Source of the DNA: Lachnospiraceae bacterium
GTDB lineage: Bacteria > Bacillota_A > Clostridia > Lachnospirales > Lachnospiraceae
Assembly: GCA_004556565.1 (NCBI GenBank)
Contig: SFGN01000028.1
Location: 1 to 30,793 of the forward strand
Reading direction: 5' to 3'
Length of the DNA stretch: 30,793 nt
Positions 17,310 to 25,635 of this stretch are shown in pieces (position 1 is the stretch's first letter; every line of letters begins with the position of its first letter). The notes beneath the pieces were generated by a model. It saw nothing but the letters and a program-made list of their open reading frames with translations, had not been told where the DNA came from and did no database searches. Position numbers and translations under genes: made by a program.

Positions 17310-17987
17310 TCACGTTACAGGTTCTATCCCGCACACATATAGCTCATCTTCTTCCACACGAAACTTAATCTCCCAGCCTTCAAACTGCATTCCATATATC
17401 CGTTCCGGGTCGTTCTGATAGGATGGTCTCGGATCCTGCCGGAGAATCTGGCAGAGTACCTTTTCATCCTCCGATTTCATAATGTTCCGCAGATGCCCGG
17501 GAAATTCCACCTTCAATCTGTCCTCTTTTACAACAGCAGAAAAGCCACCTGAAGCCTCAGACCTGCTGTCTATATGCGGGAGATATGGCTTGATATCATA
17601 AATCGGTGTTCCGTTCATCAAATCGGCCCCTTTTATATGCAGCACAGGACCTTTCGGCGTCTGCCATTCTATCCGGGTCAATTCCACCACTGACAGCCCG
17701 ATCGGGTTCGGACGGAACGGAGACCTCGTTGCGAACACTCCCTTTCTTTTATTCCCGCCAAGTCTTGGCGGTCGGACCGTAGGAGACCATTTATCCCGTA
17801 CCGATTCTGAAAATTCCCACAAAAGCCAGATATGAGAATACTCTTCCAAACCTTTAAGTGCATCCGGATTCCGGTATTCCGGCTCAAAAATAATTCTCGC
17901 CAGAGTATCTGCCAGGCAGCTCTGCCTTGGAATGCCGAATTTCTCCGGAAAACCATTTTCAATTATCGCAATCGGATGTAATATCAT
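17310..17987 (-). CDS. trmO: TrmO-type tRNA (t6A37) N6-methyltransferase
   Basis: SAM-dependent enzyme of the TsaA/TrmO beta-barrel family, which methylates N6-threonylcarbamoyladenosine at position 37 of certain tRNAs. The start is ATG at 17987 (MILHPIAIIENGF, the usual TrmO N terminus), with AAGGA 7 nt upstream; the open frame to 18158 runs into the terminator of the neighbouring gene. The product is 225 residues. Family motifs: FGIPRQ (about 20), EYSHIWLLWEF, VRPPRLGGNKRKGVFATRSPFRPNPIG (about 85-110), and DIKPYLPHID, which completes the active site. A C-terminal part of about 70 residues follows. It stands alone between terminators on both sides. Confidence 0.93.
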   Translation of the reverse strand: MILHPIAIIENGFPEKFGIPRQSCLADTLARIIFEPEYRNPDALKGLEEYSHIWLLWEFSESVRDKWSPTVRPPRLGGNKRKGVFATRSPFRPNPIGLSVVELTRIEWQTPKGPVLHIKGADLMNGTPIYDIKPYLPHIDSRSEASGGFSAVVKEDRLKVEFPGHLRNIMKSEDEKVLCQILRQDPRPSYQNDPERIYGMQFEGWEIKFRVEEDELYVCGIEPVT

Positions 17988-18108
17988 GCTTTTTTCCTTC
18001 CCTTTATTGTTTTTATACAAAGAACCGGCATCAAAAACTTTTCTGTGCGCCACAATTATCGGACCGCCTGCATACGGAATCGTTTTAATGCGAAATCGTC
18101 CTAAGAAA

Positions 18109-18134
18109 CAAGGGACAGCAATCGCTGCCCCTTG
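18109..18134 (-). terminator. Terminator of the GH20 gene
   Basis: An 11-bp stem (CAAGGGACAGC / GCTGCCCCTTG with one wobble) and AATC loop, followed on the minus strand by TTTCTT. It lies 28 bp downstream of the GH20 stop codon and upstream of trmO. Confidence 0.7.
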
Positions 18135-18161
18135 CATATTCTGCCATATATTCAGCACAAT

Positions 18162-21100
18162 TTATTCATCAATCTCCGTGTAGCGGCTGATGATTGTTGC
18201 ACACTCTGCACGGTTTGTACTGCCCTGAGGGTCAAGCACCTTCGGTTCTTCGCCTTTACCGCTGATAATGCCTTTTGCTGTGCACCATTCCATTCCGTCT
18301 ACCGCGAATTTCTGAACCTTATCCCCATCTGGGAATCCACTCAGGCTCTTTGACTCTGATGTATCCAGTTCCTTGTAATTTGCATATCTGTACATCATGA
18401 CAGCCATCTGTTCACGCGTGATATTATCTGACGGACCAAATTTACCAGTATCAGAATAGCCGGTTACGATACCTTTTTCTGCAGCCCAGAGGATTGCATC
18501 CGTATACCAGATATTGTCCTGCACATCCGGGAACTTATCGGAATATTCAACCTTCGGCTCGCCCTCCATACGATAAAGAATAACTGCAAACTGTGCCCTT
18601 GCAAGATTCTGATCCGGTCCGAAGGTTTTTTCATCCAGACCGGTCATGAGTTCTTTTACGTATACATCATATACGTAATCATAGAACCACTCACCTTCAC
18701 TGACATCCTCATATGGAAGCTCTATTTCTATCGGTTCATCAGGCTTCTTACTTAAGCCTTCCAGTGCCTTGGTCAGATCCTCCAGCGCAGATGCAATCTG
18801 CTCTTCTGTCGCATCAGGGTCTGCGGAAACCTTCTTTGCGGCAAGCAAAGCTGTTTCAAATGCCTTGTAAGATTCTTCTGTATAAAGATCTTTATCTGCT
18901 TCTGCTTTTGCAGCTTCCTTAATCTTTGCTTGAAGTGCAGTCTTATCCGGTACGGTCGGTTCCGGATCTGTTCCTGGATCTGGGTCTGTTCCCGGATCCG
19001 TCGTCTTCTCAACGAGCTTCAGGGATACCATTGCCGCATCAAGTGCTCTCTTCATAATTTCAACATCATTTGCATCCGGATTTTCTGATGCTGTCAGGGT
19101 TTTTGCTTCCTGAATCTTATCCTGCAGCGCATTCCATGAACCTTCTGTATAATTGTTGTTCTCTATTGTCTCAGCCTGACTGATTTTTGCCTGAAGACCT
19201 TCGACATCAGCAGTAACACTTGCCAGATGTATTTTTAACTCTGCCGCAGAACCATTATTATTTACCGCTTCCAGATAAACAAGGCGCACATGTTTTGTTG
19301 TTACTGTATCAAATGTAAGTTCATATGTTCCTGTACCTGTCAGGCCTGTTCCTTCTTTTACTGTCGTATAGGTCTGACCGTCATCACTGACCTGAATTTC
19401 ATATTTGCTCGGATTTCCGTTTGTCCCTGTCTGACGGGTAACGTAGGTAATTCCGTTTATCGCCGTCGGCTGTGCCATTTCCAGGTCAATCCAGTGCGGC
19501 ATAGTTTCAATAGACCACTGAGAATGCCACATAGTAGTCAGATCATCGTCCAGAACCTTGCCTGGCGCGGAACCACCATCCTGATAGGATGATGCTGTCG
19601 CAGTAATTGTAGTATTATCAACATAGTTAACATTTGCTTTTGTTTTTACTTCCAAAGCTGCAAGTGCCTCGGCAAGCTGTGCTTCATATCCGTCTACCGT
19701 ACTCTGCATTGATGCCGGAAGATCTTCCCTGACAGAAGAAAGCACACGATTCAGGTTTTCCACAGATTCATCCGTAAACGATGACATATCTTCAAGAACC
19801 AGATCTTTATATGCATTCACACGGCTGTAATCCGCTTTCTCATAATCTGTCTTTTCAATTTCAGCACTTATCATCTCTGTCAGTTCCTCAACAGCCGATG
19901 CGTCCGCCGAATACTGAATGAAGATTTCCTCCGCCTGTTTAACATATCCTGCAAGAGTCGTGTTTTCATTCTCTTTCAAAAGTGCTTCTGCTGTCAGCAC
20001 TGCGTAATCGAGTTCCATTGTTGAAGCAAAGTCATCATTTCCACCAAGACGTACATCATCCACATATCCGATAAATGCATTCGTCTCACTTCCGACTCTT
20101 TCCATCGGGATCATCATTGTTGCCAGCATTGGCCTTCCTTCGATCCTCTCATCATCGCCAAGCGTATCTATAAGCTTTCCGTTCACATAAAGCTGTACCA
20201 CATTCTGCTGATTCTTGATTTCCAGTTCAACCCATTCATTAACCGGAAGCTCATAATTAAAGGAATAATCAAAATTCTCTCTGGACAGTCCTACTTTTCC
20301 TGTTTCTTTCTGAACTGCTTTGATACTTCCGTAACTGCTCTCAAACAGGATCTGTTCGTCTGTACTGTCTGAAGTTCTCTTTACTTTTACTCTTAAGTCA
20401 TTTCCAAGACCTGCAGTTGTAAGAGGTGTTGAAGCGTAGCTTTCATCTCCGTTAAGCTTCAGTGCATTTCTTCCGTCGACAGCTTCAATAGAAGCATTCT
20501 TCAATTCTGTAATATCATAGGAATTTGCAGAAGCATCTGTCTTATCATCCATCGGAAGGTTGACAATTGCACCTTCTTCATCAATGCTCTCAACCTCGTA
20601 ACCAAAATTCGTTCCCGGTGCATCCCCGAGTTCTTCATCCAATGCCTTCGCTTCGTTCAGGCTCATCGCATCTTCACTCTTGCCCCAGAGTTTTGCACCC
20701 ATCAGAGGAATTGCATTTTCAATACGGTCAAACACATCATATTCACTGACACCGTTGTTCAAATAGTCTGTCATATCATTCCATACTGCAAATGCACCGC
20801 CGAGCATCTGGCTGTCTCCTGCCGGAATGGTAACACCTCCGATAGAGTTGAGCGGCAGATTGTACAGAGTACCGTCATTCAGATAATCATAATAATACCC
20901 TGCGTTTGGAACAATATAATAATTTCCGTCATTACAGTTGATCAGGTCGAAGCCTTCTTCATACATCTGATCCATGTTCGCCCATCCAAAGTTCCACAGG
21001 TTCATCTGTACACCTTCGCCCGGAACATCCACAGAACCGTCGCCTTTGATAGAAGTGAGACTTCCCCAGATACGCGGTGTCCTGCCGCTTGCTTTTACAT

Positions 21101-22880
21101 AAGAAATCATATCATTGCTGAATCTTCTGTAAGCATTTCCGTCTGCACTATATTCATCTGCACCGATGTGAACGATGGTATCTTCGTCGAATACCGGATC
21201 TGCAAGGTCTGTACCCATGTATTCGTCAAAAATACTTTTTACAAATGCAAAACTTTCGTCATACTTTGTTGTCAGATTCAAATGGTCATTGTCACGTCCA
21301 TATGTCCCGTGACGAAGATCAGGTCTTACCTTGGTCAAAGCAAGTGAATGTGCCGGGGTATCGATCTCCGGAACAATATTTACACCACAAACACGAGATT
21401 CCTTGATAAATGCCCTGAATTCATCTTTTGTATAGAATACGTCCGTGCTGGTAAGATCTGCCTGGTTCAGTCCGCCGTTGCCGCCTTCCTTAATATCTGA
21501 TTCCAGACGGAATCCGGAATATGCCTGCATTGCGTCCTCCCCTGCATTTGTGTAGTTTTCCAGCGGAATAAGGTTATCATTCAAGTGTACCTGGAAATCA
21601 TTCATTTTGTACCAGGACATTTCTTTTACTACCTGTTTCAGATAATCCATTGTAAATGTCTTTCTTCCGACATCCAGAATGAACCCGCGCACTTCGTAAA
21701 GAGGATAATCCCTTGTTTTTCCTTTCGGAATCGTACCTGTCTGTTTCAGACTCTGGAGAATCGTCCTTGTTGCCCAGTACGCACCCGTCGTTGTCTCAGA
21801 ATAAACTGCGACAGAATCTTCGATTTCCATATAATAGCCTTCATCCTTCAGACCGGTAATCGTTGTCTCTTTGGCATCGCCAAAGTAGAAGTCTCCTGCA
21901 GCTGCAGAAGATTTCGTTCCGACTGAAATCTGCAGGTTCTTTCCAAAAAGTTCTTCATAATCAGAAGCAAGCTCTTCTGCCACATCTCTGTAGCTTTCAT
22001 CTGCAATTATGATTTTGCTGCTGTCTGTCGGTTTAAACTCGCCGCTGCCGCCTTTCCATTCTCTCAGCTCCGGAAGAATGGAAGGTGCCGTGTTGTCACT
22101 TTCCTCAACAATGTAGATTCCCGGAACAGTAACTTCCACCTCTTTAAAGGAATAGTTCTCTGTCCAGTCCTCCGTGTCTTTTTCCGTTATTTTAAAAGAT
22201 ACTTTTACCTTTGTATCTACAAGAGGTCTGTGGATTGTCAGGTCATCGTCCACCACCTGCTCATAATCCGTGCCGTTATATACTGCTGTATAAGTATCGG
22301 ATTCAGGAATATGTACAGTCAATTTTTCGTCATCCGCGGACGGAGCATCAACAGTTATGCCTTCTGCAAATGAATCCATTGTCTCAGTTGAAGCTGGTAT
22401 ACCGCCGTATACTTCCAGCTCATAAATCGAAACAGTATTCCATTCAATGCCTCCGTCCGGATCTTCCGCTGTGAATGAATCGATATAAAGTCTGACATAT
22501 CTCGCCTTCTGTACACTGTCCAGCGTCACCGTCTCTTTGATACTTGCCGGACGCTCAGTGAAAACCTTCGCATCCGTCCAGTCAGAATCTGCCATCGGAC
22601 TGCTGAGCGTATCTGCAAGCTGCACTTTATATGCTGTTGCTTTTCTGTTCTCCCAGAAAATCTTAATCGTCTGGACATTCATTTCTTTGCCCAGGTCTAC
22701 ATAAATCCAGTGCGGTCCGTCTCCTATATCGCTTCCCCAGCGTGAAGTCCTGCTTGAAGTATCTCCGTCCACAGCATTGGATGCTGTCACTGTTGATGCC
22801 TCCTCAGAACTTGCCACTGCAGTTTTTCCACGTGCAACATTTTCATTCGGGTCCTGCATATCACCGCTTAAATACTTCAC
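18162..22880 (-). CDS. GH20 beta-N-acetylhexosaminidase, multidomain, SLH-anchored (main part of a frameshifted gene)
   Basis: Large surface enzyme removing N-acetylhexosamine, or lacto-N-biose-like units, from host glycans; exact substrate unknown. Domains by residue from the formal GTG at 22880: F5/8 discoidin (CBM32) 12-160; GH20b-like 250-390; GH20 catalytic barrel about 395-735 with the pair D575-E576 in HIGADEY; LamG-like 770-950; helical region 950-1080; second CBM32 1085-1220; two FIVAR-like repeats 1227-1376, split by a DPGTDP linker; three SLH repeats 1388-1570 that should bind cell-wall polymer. The formal start lies inside an N-terminal discoidin domain, so the true start is upstream at 23367. 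A one-base loss near 22981 separates it from that part. The rest is open, including the intact active site. Confidence 0.88.
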   Translation of the reverse strand: MKYLSGDMQDPNENVARGKTAVASSEEASTVTASNAVDGDTSSRTSRWGSDIGDGPHWIYVDLGKEMNVQTIKIFWENRKATAYKVQLADTLSSPMADSDWTDAKVFTERPASIKETVTLDSVQKARYVRLYIDSFTAEDPDGGIEWNTVSIYELEVYGGIPASTETMDSFAEGITVDAPSADDEKLTVHIPESDTYTAVYNGTDYEQVVDDDLTIHRPLVDTKVKVSFKITEKDTEDWTENYSFKEVEVTVPGIYIVEESDNTAPSILPELREWKGGSGEFKPTDSSKIIIADESYRDVAEELASDYEELFGKNLQISVGTKSSAAAGDFYFGDAKETTITGLKDEGYYMEIEDSVAVYSETTTGAYWATRTILQSLKQTGTIPKGKTRDYPLYEVRGFILDVGRKTFTMDYLKQVVKEMSWYKMNDFQVHLNDNLIPLENYTNAGEDAMQAYSGFRLESDIKEGGNGGLNQADLTSTDVFYTKDEFRAFIKESRVCGVNIVPEIDTPAHSLALTKVRPDLRHGTYGRDNDHLNLTTKYDESFAFVKSIFDEYMGTDLADPVFDEDTIVHIGADEYSADGNAYRRFSNDMISYVKASGRTPRIWGSLTSIKGDGSVDVPGEGVQMNLWNFGWANMDQMYEEGFDLINCNDGNYYIVPNAGYYYDYLNDGTLYNLPLNSIGGVTIPAGDSQMLGGAFAVWNDMTDYLNNGVSEYDVFDRIENAIPLMGAKLWGKSEDAMSLNEAKALDEELGDAPGTNFGYEVESIDEEGAIVNLPMDDKTDASANSYDITELKNASIEAVDGRNALKLNGDESYASTPLTTAGLGNDLRVKVKRTSDSTDEQILFESSYGSIKAVQKETGKVGLSRENFDYSFNYELPVNEWVELEIKNQQNVVQLYVNGKLIDTLGDDERIEGRPMLATMMIPMERVGSETNAFIGYVDDVRLGGNDDFASTMELDYAVLTAEALLKENENTTLAGYVKQAEEIFIQYSADASAVEELTEMISAEIEKTDYEKADYSRVNAYKDLVLEDMSSFTDESVENLNRVLSSVREDLPASMQSTVDGYEAQLAEALAALEVKTKANVNYVDNTTITATASSYQDGGSAPGKVLDDDLTTMWHSQWSIETMPHWIDLEMAQPTAINGITYVTRQTGTNGNPSKYEIQVSDDGQTYTTVKEGTGLTGTGTYELTFDTVTTKHVRLVYLEAVNNNGSAAELKIHLASVTADVEGLQAKISQAETIENNNYTEGSWNALQDKIQEAKTLTASENPDANDVEIMKRALDAAMVSLKLVEKTTDPGTDPDPGTDPEPTVPDKTALQAKIKEAAKAEADKDLYTEESYKAFETALLAAKKVSADPDATEEQIASALEDLTKALEGLSKKPDEPIEIELPYEDVSEGEWFYDYVYDVYVKELMTGLDEKTFGPDQNLARAQFAVILYRMEGEPKVEYSDKFPDVQDNIWYTDAILWAAEKGIVTGYSDTGKFGPSDNITREQMAVMMYRYANYKELDTSESKSLSGFPDGDKVQKFAVDGMEWCTAKGIISGKGEEPKVLDPQGSTNRAECATIISRYTEIDE

Positions 22881-22951
22881 TTTAAAATCCCGGCAGGAAA
22901 CACTCGGATATCCATATACTCCGGTTACCTCCAGTTTGACATAACGGCCGC

Positions 22952-23367
22952 TTACTGCGTGCTCAAAGTCTCTTCGGATCTTGCAGCAGTATTGCCTGTT
23001 CTTGCCACAACCGGACTGCCCCAGTCATCCGTGCTGTCGGACACATATATATTATAAGATGAGGCATATACGCTTGCGCTTTCCCAGATCATGGAAAAGT
23101 AATTCATAGTCAGGGTTTCTCCCAGATCCACATATGCCCACTGCGTTGCATTGCTCTCTGTAGACCAGCGGCTATCTTCATCTCCATCTGTCAGATAAGA
23201 CGCCGGCATCGTTGAATATTGTGCACTTGCTGTAACTGCCTTGTTCAACGCAAGATCATCTGTTGACGGTTCCTGTGCGGAAACAAGGATGCTTCCGGAA
23301 GCCAGCATGGTAACACTGAGCATCCAGGCAAGCATTTTTTTCCTGTTGTTTTAAATATTCTTTTCAT
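22952..23367 (-). CDS. N-terminal part of the GH20 gene: signal peptide and first discoidin domain, frameshifted
   Basis: The ATG at 23367 has a GGGA ribosome site and reads MKRIFKTTGKK before a run of seven A (23335-23341). One extra A, or a -1 slip on A-AAA-AAA, joins it to MLAWMLSVTMLASGSILVSA, giving a normal signal peptide cut near SAQE. A discoidin domain follows (LALNKAVTASAQ, DEDSRWSTE, WAYVDLGET). The frame then stops at a TAA at 22952 shortly after GNTAA; one extra A at 22981-22982 would continue it as KIRRDFEHAVSGRYVKLEV into the main part. Without the first slip, the only start is the ATG at 23335, which lacks the basic n-region. Two lesions make a silent allele likely, but phase variation at the A7 is possible. 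Confidence 0.75.
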
Positions 23368-23392
23368 TCTTTATTTCCCTTCTTTTATTAAC

Positions 23393-23441
23393 AACAGAAG
23401 CCTCGGAGCAAGCCGGTATAACTTGACCCAAGGTTTCTGTT
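23393..23441. promoter_or_regulatory. Long imperfect hairpin in front of the GH20 gene
   Basis: AACAGAA (23393-23399) pairs with TTCTGTT (23435-23441), and the stem continues with mismatches through CCT/AGG and CAAG/CTTG to a loop of about 9 nt. It lies between pgcA and the GH20 ribosome site, which starts about 13 nt further on. It could be a pgcA terminator, though the T-run is poor, or a 5' leader attenuator of the GH20 gene. Confidence 0.55.
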
Positions 23442-23463
23442 ATTTTATATATTTTTTTACCTT

Positions 23464-25146
23464 TTATGCCAGAATCGGTTTCAGAGCTGCGGCAAGTTTA
23501 TCTTTCTGTGCCTGAGCCTCCGCCAGATCTTTGCCGAGTGTAGTGAAATAAGTCTTGATCTTCGGCTCAGTTCCGGACGGACGTACAATAACGGCTGCGC
23601 CTCCATCCAGGCTGTAGATCAGAACATTGGCTGCCGGGAGTCCTGTTTCTTCCGGTTTCATATAATCAGTTGCTTTCACCACGGCATAACCGCCTATTTC
23701 TGCCGGAGGATTCTTACGCAATTCTTCCATGATTCCCGTCATCTTGTCCATTCCTGACAGACCCGGGAATTCATAGCTGTCAACCTTATTAAGGTAACGT
23801 CCATATTCTGCATAAATCTCTTCCAGACGCTGCTTGATCGATGATCCGATACTGCGGTAATATGCTGCCATTTCACAGATCAGCATAGAACCGATGATTG
23901 CATCTTTATCACGTACATACGGGCCTGCCAGATATCCATAGCTTTCCTCAAACCCAAAGATGAAGCGATCCACTTCACCAGCTGCCTCCAGCGTTGCAAT
24001 CTGGTCTCCGATCCATTTAAATCCTGTCAGGACGCTCCTGAGTTCAACCCCATAGTGTGCAGCAACTGCATCAGCAAGAGGTGTTGATACGATAGATTTC
24101 ACTGCAACCGGATTTTCAGGCATTGTTCCATTCTCAATGCGTCCTGCACATATGTAATCCAGAAGAAGTACTCCTACTTCATTGCCGGATACCAGCTCAT
24201 AAGTTCCATCCGGGCATTTGATTGCGATGCCGACACGGTCTGCATCCGGGTCAGTAGCCAGCATCAGGTCAGCTCCTGATTTTTCAGCCAGCTCAAGTCC
24301 CAGGCGGAGCGCCTCAAAAATCTCCGGATTCGGATACGGACAGGTCGGGAAATTGCCGTCCGGATTCTTCTGTTCCGGGACGATTGTAATGTCATCGATG
24401 CCAATATCATTCAAAACACGCATAACCGGCACAAGCCCGCTTCCGTTAAGTGGGGAATAAACCAGCTTCAGACCTGCTGTCTTGCACAGACCCGGACGGA
24501 CACTTCGTGCCTCGATTGCCGCATAGAGAGCCTCTTTACAGTCGTCTCCCACATACTCGATCAATCCTGCTGCCATGCCCTCCTCAAAGCCCATCTTCTT
24601 GGCGCCTTCCAGAATATCTGTCTTCTGAATCTCAGCATATACAATATTCGCTGCTTCATCTGTCATCTGGCATCCATCCGGTCCATATGCCTTATAACCG
24701 TTATATTTCGCCGGATTATGCGAAGCCGTGATCATGATACCTGCATTTGCTTCATAATAACGTGTCGCAAAGCTCAATGCCGGAACCGGCATCAATGCAT
24801 CATAAATGCGAACCTTAATTCCGTTGGCAGCCAGAACACATGCCGCTTCCTTTGCAAAAACATCACTCTTAATACGGCTGTCGTAGCTGATTGCCACCAA
24901 CTGATTTCCACCTTGTGTCTTTACCCAGTTTGCCAGCCCCTGTGTAGCCTGGCGGACAACATAAATATTCATACGGTTAGAACCGACACCCAGGACACCT
25001 CTCAAACCTGCAGTACCAAACTTCAGAGAAACAGCGAAACGTTCCTTGATTTCTTCATCATTGCCGGCTATTGACTCCAGCTCTGCTGTCAGGTCAGCAT
25101 CTTCAAGCTCTGTTTTGGCCCAGCGTTTGTAATCATCCAAATACAT
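23464..25146 (-). CDS. pgcA: Phosphoglucomutase/phosphomannomutase
   Basis: Alpha-D-phosphohexomutase that interconverts hexose-1- and 6-phosphates, feeding UDP-glucose and wall or capsule precursors. The catalytic phosphoserine lies in GIMITASHNPAKYNGYK (about residue 142), the metal-binding loop in DPDADRVG (about 300), the sugar-binding loop in FGFEESYGYL (about 400) and the phosphate-binding loop in RPSGTEPKIK (about 530). From the ATG at 25146 it has 560 residues, the long Firmicute PgcA type. That start has AAAGGATGG 8 nt upstream; the ATG at 25158 overlaps this site and is less likely. Promoter and leader are described separately. The gene is the last core gene before the AT-rich accessory block. 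Confidence 0.93.
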   Translation of the reverse strand: MYLDDYKRWAKTELEDADLTAELESIAGNDEEIKERFAVSLKFGTAGLRGVLGVGSNRMNIYVVRQATQGLANWVKTQGGNQLVAISYDSRIKSDVFAKEAACVLAANGIKVRIYDALMPVPALSFATRYYEANAGIMITASHNPAKYNGYKAYGPDGCQMTDEAANIVYAEIQKTDILEGAKKMGFEEGMAAGLIEYVGDDCKEALYAAIEARSVRPGLCKTAGLKLVYSPLNGSGLVPVMRVLNDIGIDDITIVPEQKNPDGNFPTCPYPNPEIFEALRLGLELAEKSGADLMLATDPDADRVGIAIKCPDGTYELVSGNEVGVLLLDYICAGRIENGTMPENPVAVKSIVSTPLADAVAAHYGVELRSVLTGFKWIGDQIATLEAAGEVDRFIFGFEESYGYLAGPYVRDKDAIIGSMLICEMAAYYRSIGSSIKQRLEEIYAEYGRYLNKVDSYEFPGLSGMDKMTGIMEELRKNPPAEIGGYAVVKATDYMKPEETGLPAANVLIYSLDGGAAVIVRPSGTEPKIKTYFTTLGKDLAEAQAQKDKLAAALKPILA

Positions 25147-25291
25147 TGTATTCACCATCCTTTACTATTATTGAGTAACTGTCCGGCCATGAGCCGGGAT
25201 TCCGCAGCATGATAAAACTGTATAAGCCTGAGCAATATGCACGAAACCAACCGTTACATCACTAAAATATTTAGATAATCTTATATCTTCA
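25147..25291 (-). promoter_or_regulatory. Long 5' leader of pgcA with possible branched structure
   Basis: About 140 nt lie between the predicted transcription start and pgcA. On the minus strand GTAAC (25253-25257) can pair with GTTAC (25175-25179), enclosing a GCAT/ATGC arm and a perfect CCGGC/GCCGG hairpin with 5-nt loop (25183-25197). I cannot match it to a known riboswitch. It is uncommonly long for a core gene, but pairing by eye is weak evidence. Confidence 0.35.
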
Positions 25292-25320
25292 ATTTTAAAT
25301 AATTTTAAGCCCAGTGTCAA
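25292..25320 (-). promoter_or_regulatory. Strong SigA-type promoter of pgcA
   Basis: On the minus strand a perfect TTGACA (25315-25320), 17-nt spacer and TAAAAT (25292-25297). The -35 overlaps CAGTGTCA (25312-25319), whose inverted copy TGACACTG lies at 25367-25374, so a repressor or activator could bind the pair. Confidence 0.7.
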
Positions 25321-25396
25321 TCAAATATAGGATTTATGGGTACTTAATTAAAATTTATGTTATGCCTGACACTGTAACTAACTTATCACAAATAAA

Positions 25397-25430
25397 ATAA
25401 GCGTACCACTATTTCTAATGATACGCTTAT
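25397..25430 (-). terminator. Terminator of the ATPase-nuclease operon
   Basis: A perfect 9-bp stem ATAAGCGTA / TACGCTTAT with a 16-nt loop is followed on the minus strand by TTTATTTG. It lies about 205 bp beyond the stop of the 191-residue ORF but only 12 bp beyond the end of that gene's apparent continuation. Confidence 0.7.
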
Positions 25431-25441
25431 AATTATTCAGT

Positions 25442-25635
25442 TCAAGACTTGCTCCGTGAGTCCTGAAGAAACTTCAGACCCGCAAAGTCTTCGATGTAAA
25501 TCCGAAATTTTTTCGCTTATTTATTTGCGATAGCTGCCTGTGGGGTTTCGGATGGATGGAGATACACTGCTTAATATCATTCAAGTACTTCCCGAAAAAA
25601 TCATAAACTTTTAAGCCATCCCAAATATAGATATC
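25442..25635 (-). pseudogene. Apparent 3' continuation of the nuclease-like gene, cut off by TAG and a frameshift
   Basis: After the TAG at 25636-25638 the same frame stays open (DIYIWDGLKVYDFFGKYLND...). In a run of six A (25508-25513) one extra A would link it to KKFRIYIEDFAGLKFLQDSR and a TGA at 25442. The joined piece is 64 residues with protein-like composition, and the operon terminator follows at once. The parent gene would then have had about 256 codons. The last part is richer in GC than the ORF before it, so it could instead be the remnant of another gene at the island border. No family recognised. Confidence 0.45.
25444..25491. other. Nested stem-loop structure in the 3' region of the operon
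   Basis: AAGACTT (25444-25450) pairs with AAGTCTT (25485-25491), extended by GC/GC beyond a bulge, around an inner CTGAAG-AAA-CTTCAG hairpin flanked by GT/AC. Such a compact two-level fold could be a structured 3' RNA. It also overlaps the end of the apparent coding remnant, so it may be incidental. Confidence 0.4.

Noticed and set aside
25440..25495. Hammerhead-like ribozyme in the nested hairpin
   Set aside because: The conserved CUGANGA and GAAA core elements are not in the needed arrangement.
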